Part shown: piece after piece, positions 6,776 through 12,251 of the stretch
How positions within the stretch are numbered: the stretch's first letter is position 1
How the letters are laid out: each line of letters opens with the position of its first letter
From: Phenylobacterium aquaticum
GTDB lineage: Bacteria > Pseudomonadota > Alphaproteobacteria > Caulobacterales > Caulobacteraceae
Length of the DNA stretch: 12,251 nucleotides
Assembly: GCF_947378715.1 (NCBI RefSeq)
Contig: NZ_CANCLE010000124.1
Location: 1-12,251, forward strand
Reading direction: 5' to 3'
Made by a program: the position numbers and the translations under genes
The notes under the pieces: model-generated
What the model was told of the DNA's origin: nothing
The model's database searches: none
The model's input: only the letters and a program-made list of their open reading frames with translations

Positions 6776-7915
6776 GTGAAGTCGCCGCTCCCCAAAAGCA
6801 TCCGGACGCCGGCCCAGCAGGTGATCCGCATGGTCATCAAGACCGTGCTGTTGAACAAGACCGAGACCGAGCCGCTGCCCTCGCCGCAGACGCCCCGCAT
6901 CGGGGTCAAGCGCGTGCTGCCGCCCTATCTCGGCGAGATGGGCTATGAGGTGAAATACCACCTGGCCCGGGTCGAACCCTGGCTGCGCAATGGCTGGAAG
7001 ATCCTGGCGCGACGGCCGGACTTCTACCCGCCCGGAACGGCGCTGGAGGCGCCGGAGTTCTTCGCGGACCTCGACACCATCATGGGCGAGCACCTGATCT
7101 TCGGCGCCGGCGCCGGCATCTTCGCCCCGCCGCCGGACCTGGTGGACCTGGAGGTGACGCCGCGCCTGGAAGGCCAGCGGATCGAGGTCACCATGCGGCT
7201 GGCCGACCTCAACAAGATCACCCGCGAGGCGGTGGCGGAAATCCGCATGCGCCAGCTGTTCCTGGACTGGCTGGACTATGACGGCCGGCCGCTCACCGAC
7301 TATGACCGCAACATCTTCGCCTTCTCGGAGACCTGCATCGCGGAGACCGACATCCGCCGGTCCGAGGCGCTGCGGCCCAGCTACCAGCCCTGGGCCTTCG
7401 AAAATCCGGCCGAGCGCATGGTCCCCCATGTCGGGGTGCAGATCCGCAATGTGAAGCACCTCAGCCGGCATCGGAACAGCGATCCCGACTGGATGCGCGC
7501 GACCGCCGAGGCGATCGGCGCCCACCTCGGCCTGCCGGTCATCGCCTATGGCCGGCCCGACGGCTGCATCATACCCGAGGGCATGCACACCACCTGGCGG
7601 GAAGACGACGATGGCCAGGGCCACCTGGCCCGGGAGCTTGGCTATCTGGCGAGTTGCCGGCTGATGCTGTCGCCGGACAGCGGCTGGGCCGACCTGATGG
7701 CCTGGCTGAACATTCCGGTGCTGCTGGAGATGCTGCACTTCCCGGTGGCCTTCGAGGAGTTGCGCGACAGCTTCCAGCCCCGTATCGCCCTGCTCGACCG
7801 CGAGCTGCCGTTGCTCCCCCAGGTCGATGACTTGCTGGCCTGCACCCACTGCCTGCCCATGACCGACCCCCGCAAGAGCGGCCTGATGAAATCGCTGTTC
7901 CCCTGGGAGTATTGA
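6776..7915 (+). CDS. GT-B-like protein of unknown family, putative glycosyltransferase
   Basis: 379 residues from GTG 6776. The segment ELGYLASCRLMLSPDSGWAD followed by LMAWLNIPVLLE (together 287-318) matches the nucleotide-binding end of GT-B enzymes such as the heptosyltransferase family, where a (G/S)PDSG...A..LG.P motif contacts the donor. VPHVGVQIRN (217-226) may begin the second Rossmann half. No signal peptide or membrane segment is seen. Start choice: third-position GC changes from about half to nearly all G/C around 6770-6776, so the start is TTG 6770 or GTG 6776. ATG 6830 has an AGCAGG site 8 bases upstream but would drop coding-like codons. Standing after the nucleotidyltransferase-kinase and HAD genes, it may transfer the activated product. 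No confident family name. Confidence 0.7.
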   Translation: MKSPLPKSIRTPAQQVIRMVIKTVLLNKTETEPLPSPQTPRIGVKRVLPPYLGEMGYEVKYHLARVEPWLRNGWKILARRPDFYPPGTALEAPEFFADLDTIMGEHLIFGAGAGIFAPPPDLVDLEVTPRLEGQRIEVTMRLADLNKITREAVAEIRMRQLFLDWLDYDGRPLTDYDRNIFAFSETCIAETDIRRSEALRPSYQPWAFENPAERMVPHVGVQIRNVKHLSRHRNSDPDWMRATAEAIGAHLGLPVIAYGRPDGCIIPEGMHTTWREDDDGQGHLARELGYLASCRLMLSPDSGWADLMAWLNIPVLLEMLHFPVAFEELRDSFQPRIALLDRELPLLPQVDDLLACTHCLPMTDPRKSGLMKSLFPWEY

Positions 7916-7946
7916 GGCGGGCGCCGCTGCAGCCTAAACCTCGCCC

Positions 7947-8582
7947 ATGGCTGACCCCACCGCGCACGCTTACGAACCCGCCCAGGGCCATGGCCTGAGG
8001 CACGATCCGTTCAACGCCATCGTCGGGCCCCGGCCGATCGGCTGGATCTCCTCCCAGAGCGCCGAGGGGGTGGTCAATCTCGCGCCCTACAGCTTCTTCA
8101 ACGCCTTCAACTACACCCCGCCGATCATCGGCTTCTCGACCATCGGCTGGAAGGACAGCGTCGCCAATATCCAGGCGACCGGCGAGTTCGGCTGGAGCCT
8201 GGCGACCCGGCCCCTGGCCGAGCAGATGAACCTGACCTGCGCGCCGGCCCCGCCTCAGATCGACGAGTTCGAGGTGGCCGGCCTGACCAAGGCGGCCTCC
8301 AAGCTGATCGCGCCGCCCACGGTGCTGGAAAGCCCGGTCAATTTCGAATGCCGCCTGACCCAGCTGATCCAGCTCCAGGCCGCCGATGGCCGTGCGCTCG
8401 ACACCTGGCTGATCCTGGGCGAGGTGGTGGCGGTGCGCATCGACCGGGCCTTCATCAAGGACGGGGTCTATGACACCGCCGCCGCCCAGCCGATCCTGCG
8501 GGCCGGCCGCATGGGCGATTATTACGAGATCACGCCCCAGACGATGTTCGAGATGCGCCGGCCGCGCTGGCCCGTCGAATAG
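7947..8582 (+). CDS. Flavin reductase-like / FMN-binding split-barrel protein
   Basis: 211 residues. The flavin-reductase-like domain covers almost the entire protein. HDPFNAIVGPRPIGWISS (19-36) is the typical first strand and FMN phosphate loop. NLAPYSFFNAF (44-54) and PPIIGFSTIGWKDSVANI (58-75) form the flavin pocket. The end RAGRMGDYYEI (185-195) is the usual C-terminal signature of the flavoredoxin-like group. Such proteins bind FMN and act as NAD(P)H:flavin reductases or electron carriers, and the partner is unknown. Cytosolic. ATG 7947 lacks a clear ribosome site but fits family N-termini (HAYEPAQGHGL). It lies 31 bases after the GT-B-like gene, so it may share its transcript, though its function does not suggest the same pathway. 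Confidence 0.87.
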   Translation: MADPTAHAYEPAQGHGLRHDPFNAIVGPRPIGWISSQSAEGVVNLAPYSFFNAFNYTPPIIGFSTIGWKDSVANIQATGEFGWSLATRPLAEQMNLTCAPAPPQIDEFEVAGLTKAASKLIAPPTVLESPVNFECRLTQLIQLQAADGRALDTWLILGEVVAVRIDRAFIKDGVYDTAAAQPILRAGRMGDYYEITPQTMFEMRRPRWPVE

Positions 8583-8662
8583 CAATCTGGGGACGGATCG
8601 CGCCCGCCCCATGGCGAGCGGCGCTCATAGACCCTATGTGCCCAGCTCAACCTTTTGAGTTC

Positions 8663-8666
8663 GGAG
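8663..8666 (+). promoter_or_regulatory. Ribosome binding site deciding the TTG start of the DUF1993 gene
   Basis: GGAG lies six bases before TTG 8673. No purine-rich site precedes the earlier in-frame TTG at 8655. From 8673 the protein begins MSFSLYDAS, which is the family-like N-terminus. Confidence 0.5.
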
Positions 8667-8672
8667 CCCGCC

Positions 8673-9188
8673 TTGTCCTTCTCCCTCTATGACGCCTCGA
8701 TCCCCCTCTATCTGCAGATGATGCGCAACCTCGACGCCATCCTCGACAAGGCCGCCGCCGACGCCGCGACCAAGGGCGTCGAGATCTCCACCCTGCTGGA
8801 GGCCAAGCTCGCCCCCGACATGCATCCCCTGGCCCGCCAGATCCAGATGGTCAGCGACGGCGCCAAGGGCGGCGCCGCCCGCCTCGCCGGCATCGAGGCC
8901 CCCAGCATGGCCGACACCGAGACCACCCTGCCGGAACTGAAGGAACGCCTGGCCAAGACCATCGCCTTCGTCGAAGGCGTCAAGCGCGAGCAGGTCGACG
9001 GCCGCGAGGGCGCGACCATCGAACTGAAGTTCCCGGGCCGCACCATGACCTTCACGGGCGCCAGCTTCCTGACCACCTTCTCCCTGCCGAACTTCATGTT
9101 CCACGTGGTCACCGCCTACGCGATCCTGCGCGCCCAAGGCGCCCCGCTCGGCAAGATGGACTTCCTGGCCGCCGCCCAGATGGCCTAA
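8673..9188 (+). CDS. DUF1993 domain-containing protein
   Basis: 171 residues from TTG 8673. The reading MSFSLYDASIPLYLQMMRNL at the N-terminus, with LDAILDKAA next, is typical of DUF1993, an all-helical DinB-like fold of unknown function. Further family marks are LAPDMHPLARQIQMVSD (around 50-66), where a His is conserved, GREGATIELKFPG and, near the end, FLTTFSLPNFMFHVVTAYAI (around 131-150) with the conserved FHV...AYAILR and a final LGKMDFL. DinB-like proteins often bind a metal with three His; here the His residues in MHP and FHV are seen but a full triad is not certain. No signal peptide. It lies 90 bases after the flavin-reductase gene. The 5' gap holds no clear promoter. It ends at the start of the large palindromic region. 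Confidence 0.87.
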   Translation: MSFSLYDASIPLYLQMMRNLDAILDKAAADAATKGVEISTLLEAKLAPDMHPLARQIQMVSDGAKGGAARLAGIEAPSMADTETTLPELKERLAKTIAFVEGVKREQVDGREGATIELKFPGRTMTFTGASFLTTFSLPNFMFHVVTAYAILRAQGAPLGKMDFLAAAQMA

Positions 9189-9206
9189 GCCACTCCCACC
9201 GCCTGC

Positions 9207-9470
9207 TCCCTCTCCCGGCCTGCAGCAGGGGCATTGCATATGGAAATTTGCGAGGGGCCAGGCTCGGCCCGGTTGCTCCCCTCTTGGGGGAGCTCCCGGC
9301 CGCATGGCCGGGTGAGGGGGACTTTGATGGTCTTTCTGAGCGGTTCGCAGGTCAGCTGAGAGAGTCAAAGTCCCCCTCAGGCCCTTCGGGCCAGCTCCCC
9401 CAAAAGGGGAGCAACCGGGCTGCGGTCACATGCAATTCTCCTGCTCTCTCCCCGAAGGGGGAGAGGGGTT
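9207..9470. repeat. Nested palindromic element C (MITE/REP-like) filling a convergent gap
   Basis: The core arms are 9267-9321 and about 9366-9420. The ends GCCCGGTTGCTCCCC and GGGGAGCAACCGGGC are exact reverse complements, and the inner ends ACTTTGA / TCAAAGT also pair. Each arm carries its own hairpin. Outside the core a second inverted repeat pairs 9225-9242 with 9427-9444 (15 of 18 bases), and a CCTCTCCC motif recurs further out. Together the structure covers nearly all of 9189-9485 between two convergent stops. It is clearly related to element A through the CTCCCC...GGGGAGCTGGCCCG...CTGAGGGGG arm. It encodes no protein. Likely roles are termination or mRNA protection; the origin may be a mobile palindromic unit. 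Confidence 0.75.
9446..9465. terminator. Hairpin near the end of the DsbA-like gene, possible terminator
   Basis: CTCTCCCC (9446-9453) pairs with GGGGAGAG (9458-9465) around GAAG, an 8-base stem. It lies 20 bases past the stop of the minus-strand gene. No T-run follows on either strand, so intrinsic termination is uncertain. Confidence 0.4.
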
Positions 9471-9485
9471 CTCAATTTCATCCCC

Positions 9486-10766
9486 TTACGGAATATCGTC
9501 TTCCAGCATCCGCAGTCGGTCCTGGCCCCAGTGGGCCGGTTGGCCATTGACACGGTAGGAGGGCGCGCCCCAGAGGCCGGCGTCGAACAGCGCCTGGCGG
9601 TTCTCCTCCGCCGCCGCCCGCCAGCTGTCATCGGCCAGGCCCGCGCGGAGGTCGTCGTCGGTCAGACCCGCGCGCCGCCCCAGGTCGAACAGCACCGCGT
9701 CCTCAGCCGGGTTGCGCCCATGGGCGAAGATCGACTGCAGGGCCAGCTCGCCGAACGCCTCGCCCTTGCCCAGCGCCATGGCCCGCCAGAGCACGGCCAT
9801 GCAGCGTTCGGTCGGCGCCCCCACCGGCTCGATCATCCGGCCATAGGGCATGGCCGACCGCTCCGCCTCGCGCTTGGTGTCCAGCATGATGTAGCGGGTC
9901 TTGGTCGGCGGCACCGGCAGGCCGCGCATGATCATCGGCAGGATGGGCCGCAGGCGAAGCTCTGCCCCGTAGTGGCGGGCCAGGGTCCGCACCCTGGGAA
10001 AGGCGATGGAGACATAGGGGCTGCGGAACGAGAACCAGAACTCGATGACCGGCGCAGGGCCCGGCGCCGCGGTCCGGTCGAGGCGCATCGTCAGATAGGG
10101 GGCCAGCTTTGGGGCCTCCGGCGTCCGGTCCAAGCCCAGCCCCGCCAGCCGCTCCTCCAGATGGTTCAGCCGGTCGACGCCCCAATACCATTCGCCCTCG
10201 AACTGGAACATGCCGCCCAGATAGTGGCCGAGCCTCAGGCGTTCGGCCTCGCCTTGCGCCAGGGCCGCCTGGGCGGCTCCCTCCGGCGCGGCGCCCGTCG
10301 GGTCGAGATTGCGCCCGCTCCACAGCTCCGCCCCGACCTGCGGGGCAAGGGCGGCGAAGGCCTCCGGCGAGAGATCGACGGCCAGCCGCCGCGCCGCCAG
10401 CATGATGGTCTCGGCCCCGGGCAGGCGCGCGTCGGGTGGAAAGGCCAGGCCGTAGACCTCGGCCAACCGGGCGGCGTCGCGCAGCCCATAGGCGCGCAGG
10501 CGCTCGCGCTCCGGCGCTGCGGCATCGTCCGGGGCCGGAACAAGATGGATCTGCAGCGCGATCCGATAGCGGGCCATCAGCGGCGCCAGCATCTGGACGG
10601 CCAGCTGGCTGTAGGGATCATCGACCTGGTGGAAGTAACGCACCGTCGGCGCCGACCCGCTCAGCCGCCGGCGCAGACCCTCGACATTGCGGGTCAGGTC
10701 CCGACGGAAGCGGCTGGTGATCAGGGCGGAGATCGGTGGCGTCAGCCGGTCGCGCAGCGTGGTCAT
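9486..10766 (-). CDS. Tandem DsbA/2-hydroxychromene-2-carboxylate isomerase-like protein
   Basis: 426 residues from ATG 10766, chosen because GGAAGG (10778-10773) lies six bases before it; the ATG at 10781 has no such site. Two DsbA-like thioredoxin-fold domains stand in tandem. The C-terminal one (about 238-426) starts VIEFWFSFRSPYVSI (240-254), with the SPY glutathione-contact motif of GST-kappa/HCCA isomerases, and ends GLWGAPSYRVNG...HWGQDRLRMLEDD. The N-terminal one (about 40-210) starts VRYFHQVDDPYSQL (42-55) and ends FQFEGEWYWGVDRLNHLEERL, clearly the same plan but with Asp-Pro-Tyr instead of Ser-Pro-Tyr. No CxxC is present, so it is not a disulphide oxidase. HCCA isomerases act on aromatic breakdown products with glutathione; the substrate here is unknown. 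Cytosolic, no signal peptide. It is the last gene of the minus-strand group, 55 bases after the kinase. Confidence 0.82.
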   Translation of the reverse strand: MTTLRDRLTPPISALITSRFRRDLTRNVEGLRRRLSGSAPTVRYFHQVDDPYSQLAVQMLAPLMARYRIALQIHLVPAPDDAAAPERERLRAYGLRDAARLAEVYGLAFPPDARLPGAETIMLAARRLAVDLSPEAFAALAPQVGAELWSGRNLDPTGAAPEGAAQAALAQGEAERLRLGHYLGGMFQFEGEWYWGVDRLNHLEERLAGLGLDRTPEAPKLAPYLTMRLDRTAAPGPAPVIEFWFSFRSPYVSIAFPRVRTLARHYGAELRLRPILPMIMRGLPVPPTKTRYIMLDTKREAERSAMPYGRMIEPVGAPTERCMAVLWRAMALGKGEAFGELALQSIFAHGRNPAEDAVLFDLGRRAGLTDDDLRAGLADDSWRAAAEENRQALFDAGLWGAPSYRVNGQPAHWGQDRLRMLEDDIP

Positions 10767-10772
10767 GCCAAA

Positions 10773-10778
10773 CCTTCC
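10773..10778 (-). promoter_or_regulatory. Ribosome binding site (GGAAGG) deciding the start of the DsbA-like gene
   Basis: GGAAGG on the minus strand is six bases before ATG 10766. It lies inside the first codons that would follow the alternative ATG 10781, which favours the shorter protein. Confidence 0.5.
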
Positions 10779-10796
10779 CATGACGATCAGGCGGAC

Positions 10797-10825
10797 ATCA
10801 CATCTATTGGCATCAATAATGTCAA
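10797..10825 (-). promoter_or_regulatory. Promoter-like sequence with AT-rich dyad before the DsbA-like gene
   Basis: On the minus strand a perfect TTGACA (10825-10820) is followed after 17 bases by TGTGAT (10802-10797), a poor -10 match. Between them is a dyad: ACAT (10800-10803) and TATTG (10805-10809) pair with CAATA (10814-10818) and ATGT (10819-10822). This AT-rich island is striking against the GC-rich background and overlaps the stop of the kinase gene. It suggests an internal, possibly regulated, promoter for the last gene. Confidence 0.4.
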
Positions 10826-11691
10826 TAAGGCGCGATCATCCGGCGCTGAGCGTCCAGCGCGATCGTCACGTCGGCGCGGGCCGGCGCCTCGGCCAGGATG
10901 TGGCGGGTGATCCGCTCATAGTGGGCGATGAAGCGGGCGACCTCGACGTCCGACATCGCCCGGCCGGCGCCCGCGCCCTCCCGCGCCAGGCGCTCGCGCA
11001 GCTTGCGCTCCTGCTCTTGCCGCCAGCCCAGCACCACCTCGAAGCCCGGCGGACGCAGCAGGACGAACAGGCCGATCCGCGCGAACAGTCGCCGATAGGG
11101 TCCGGCCAGGGCGGCGTTGGCGAAGCCGCGCCAGGCGCCGTCCGGGTCCTCGTCCCGCTCCAGGGCGTTGATCGGCCTGGCCAGGGCTTCCGGCGGCTCC
11201 GGCGTCGCCCCGACACACCAGCCCTCGAACAGCACCACGTCGACCGGTGCGGCCGCCACCGGCCAGTCCGCCAGGGGCGCCCGATCATCACAGGCCTTGT
11301 CGAAGCGCGGCAGGGCGACCTCGCCGCGTCCCTTCAGGGCCTCCAGCACCGCCTCGCCCAGGGCCACGTCATGGGTGCCGGGCACGCCGCGCGTGGCCAG
11401 CAGGGGATGAACCTCGGCCGCCAGGACCTGGCGCCCGGCGCGGGTCAGATAGAGATCGTCGATCGACAGCACCGCTGCGGTCAGGCCCCGCGCCCGCAGC
11501 ATCGCCGCCAGCACGGCGGTCAGGGTCGACTTGCCGCTGGCCTGGGGTCCGCAGATTCCGACCACAAAGCCCGGCCCGAAACGCCGCGCCAGCACGGTCT
11601 CCGCGAGCGGCGCGCAGACCGCCCGCGCCATGTCCGCGAAGTCGGCGGGCAGGCGTTCGGTGGCGATGAATCGGGAAAGCCAGTCGTCCAT
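10822..11691 (-). CDS. D-glycerate 3-kinase-like P-loop kinase (GLYK/Tda10 family)
   Basis: 289 residues. Walker A is GICGPQASGKST (45-56). It is followed by SIDDLY (76-81, metal/Walker-B-like Asp pair), the family signature RGVPGTHD (101-108), FDKACDDR (130-137), VLFEGWCVG (153-161), a helical QEQERKLRERL (225-235) and FIAHYERIT (254-262). This set fits plant-type glycerate 3-kinases and the yeast Tda10 / bacterial YggC-like proteins, which phosphorylate D-glycerate or a related small molecule with ATP. Whether this protein uses glycerate is inferred. Length is normal for the family. The ATG at 11691 starts nine bases after the pilin stop, so it is in the same operon. Its stop overlaps the -35-like box of the next gene. 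Cytosolic. Confidence 0.87.
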   Translation of the reverse strand: MDDWLSRFIATERLPADFADMARAVCAPLAETVLARRFGPGFVVGICGPQASGKSTLTAVLAAMLRARGLTAAVLSIDDLYLTRAGRQVLAAEVHPLLATRGVPGTHDVALGEAVLEALKGRGEVALPRFDKACDDRAPLADWPVAAAPVDVVLFEGWCVGATPEPPEALARPINALERDEDPDGAWRGFANAALAGPYRRLFARIGLFVLLRPPGFEVVLGWRQEQERKLRERLAREGAGAGRAMSDVEVARFIAHYERITRHILAEAPARADVTIALDAQRRMIAPY

Positions 11692-11700
11692 GGCGACAGC

Positions 11701-11880
11701 CTAGCTGATCGCGGCCTCGATGGTCGCGGCGGCCTTGTTCATCTCGGCGAACAGCTTGGTCTCAAAGGCGCTGAAGATCGCCACGATGCCGAAGGACAAG
11801 ACCCCGATCAGTATGGCGTATTCGACCATGGTCGCGCCGCGCTCGTCGGCCCAGAAGGCCCTTAGCCAGGACGCCTTCAG
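11701..11880 (-). CDS. Flp/Fap-type pilin with probable CTG start
   Basis: 59 residues if read from CTG 11880-11878. A short basic leader, KASWLRAFWADERG, is followed by a Flp cleavage site: Gly15 then ATMVEY, so Glu and Tyr stand at +5 and +6 as the prepilin peptidase requires. A hydrophobic helix AILIGVLSFGIVAIFSAF (22-39) comes next, then a short amphipathic tail. This is the class IVb Flp pilin plan, and size is normal (50-65). No ATG, GTG or TTG lies in frame in the leader; the nearest canonical start is more than 25 codons upstream inside mutT in another frame. The CTG overlaps the mutT TGA as CTGA, which suggests translational coupling. The only internal ATG (at MVEY) would delete the leader and cleavage site. 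No tad/cpa secretion genes lie in the window. Confidence 0.7.
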   Translation of the reverse strand: MKASWLRAFWADERGATMVEYAILIGVLSFGIVAIFSAFETKLFAEMNKAAATIEAAIS

Positions 11881-12251
11881 ATCAAGTCGCGCAGCCAGGC
11901 GACCAGGGGGGCGTCGGCCGGCGGCATCGGATAGTCGCCGAGTTTCGAGGGCTTCACCCATGCCAGCGCCGAATGTTCCTTGGCCACGACCACCCCGTCC
12001 CACCGACGGCAGAGATAGAGTGGCATCATCAGGTGAAAGGACTCGTAACTGTGGCTGGCGAACACGAAGGGCGCGAGGCAGGCGTTGGACACCGTGATCC
12101 CCAGCTCCTCGTCGAGCTCGCGGATCAGGCAGGCCTCCGGCGTCTCGCCCGGCTCCAGCTTGCCGCCCGGAAACTCCCACAGCCCCGCCAGCTGCTTGCC
12201 CGGCGGCCGCTGACAGATCAGCACCCGGCCGTCGACATCGATCAGGGCCGC
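11877..12251 (-). CDS. mutT: 8-oxo-dGTP diphosphatase MutT, Nudix hydrolase (5' end outside window)
   Basis: The frame is open to the window edge at 12251. The visible part starts AALIDVDGRVLICQRPPGK, the usual second strand of MutT, so only about 10-20 N-terminal residues are missing; a GTG at 12224 falls inside this strand and is not the start. The Nudix box is complete: GGKLEPGETPEACLIRELDE plus ELGI, fitting GX5EX7REUXEEXGU. GLWEFPGGK is typical of true MutT. The enzyme hydrolyses 8-oxo-dGTP to the monophosphate in the cytosol and prevents A:T to C:G changes. The C-terminus ends VAWLRDLI. Its TGA overlaps the CTG of the pilin gene. In related bacteria, as I recall, argJ often precedes mutT, but that side is not visible. 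Confidence 0.87.
   Translation of the reverse strand, partial: AALIDVDGRVLICQRPPGKQLAGLWEFPGGKLEPGETPEACLIRELDEELGITVSNACLAPFVFASHSYESFHLMMPLYLCRRWDGVVVAKEHSALAWVKPSKLGDYPMPPADAPLVAWLRDLI

Noticed and set aside
9531..11865. Two long plus-strand frames (459 and 392 residues) opposite the DsbA-like and kinase genes
   Set aside because: His/Gln/Arg/Gly-rich shadows; the minus-strand genes carry Walker A, GLYK and HCCA-isomerase motifs.
11701..12180. A 159-residue protein made of the Flp pilin plus a long N-terminal extension
   Set aside because: The first 100 residues are the mutT gene read in a wrong frame (Arg/Gly-rich); only the last 59 residues look like a real protein.
1..12251. CRISPR array, tRNA/rRNA genes, insertion sequence, phage or toxin-antitoxin genes
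   Set aside because: No regularly spaced direct repeats, RNA-gene signatures, transposase or integrase motifs were seen on either strand.

Overview
The window comes from a very GC-rich alphaproteobacterium, most likely Caulobacterales (Caulobacter or Phenylobacterium type). The basis is third-codon-position GC bias, the protein families present, and the GC-rich palindromic elements between genes. This assignment is an inference from reading, not a database match. No rRNA, tRNA, CRISPR array, transposase or phage gene was seen.

Layout. (1) 1-543: the 3' end of a BioC/NDUFAF5-like SAM methyltransferase gene. An in-frame amber codon cuts off what looks like its normal C-terminal tail. (2) 552-695: a palindromic intergenic element. 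(3) 763-2931: a membrane-anchored penicillin/AHL acylase-family Ntn hydrolase. (4) 2940-3071: a second palindromic element between two convergent genes. (5) 3074-3832 (-) and 3907-4635 (+): a divergent pair, a glutathione-S-transferase-like protein and a YafY-type HTH/WYL regulator. A 9-6-9 inverted repeat in the gap is a likely operator. (6) 4758-7915 (+): a three-gene group made of a nucleotidyltransferase-kinase fusion, a small HAD phosphatase and a GT-B-like protein of unknown family. It looks like a pathway that makes a nucleotide-activated phosphorylated compound for a surface glycan. (7) 7947-8582 and 8673-9188 (+): a flavin-reductase-like split-barrel protein and a DUF1993 protein. (8) 9207-9470: a nested palindrome filling almost the whole gap between convergent genes. 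(9) 12251-9486 (-): mutT (cut by the window edge), a short Flp-type pilin with no normal start codon, a D-glycerate 3-kinase-like P-loop kinase, and a tandem DsbA/HCCA-isomerase-like protein preceded by its own AT-rich promoter-like dyad.

How the genes work together. The first two minus-strand genes overlap and the third follows nine bases later, so they probably form one transcript (mutT, pilin, kinase). The last gene may have an extra promoter. The fusion/HAD pair is separated by 11 bases and is almost certainly co-transcribed. The GST/regulator pair fits local autoregulation. The most interesting points are the amber codon, the kinase-nucleotidyltransferase cassette, the CTG-start pilin overlapping mutT, the duplicated DsbA-like enzyme, and the related palindromic elements.
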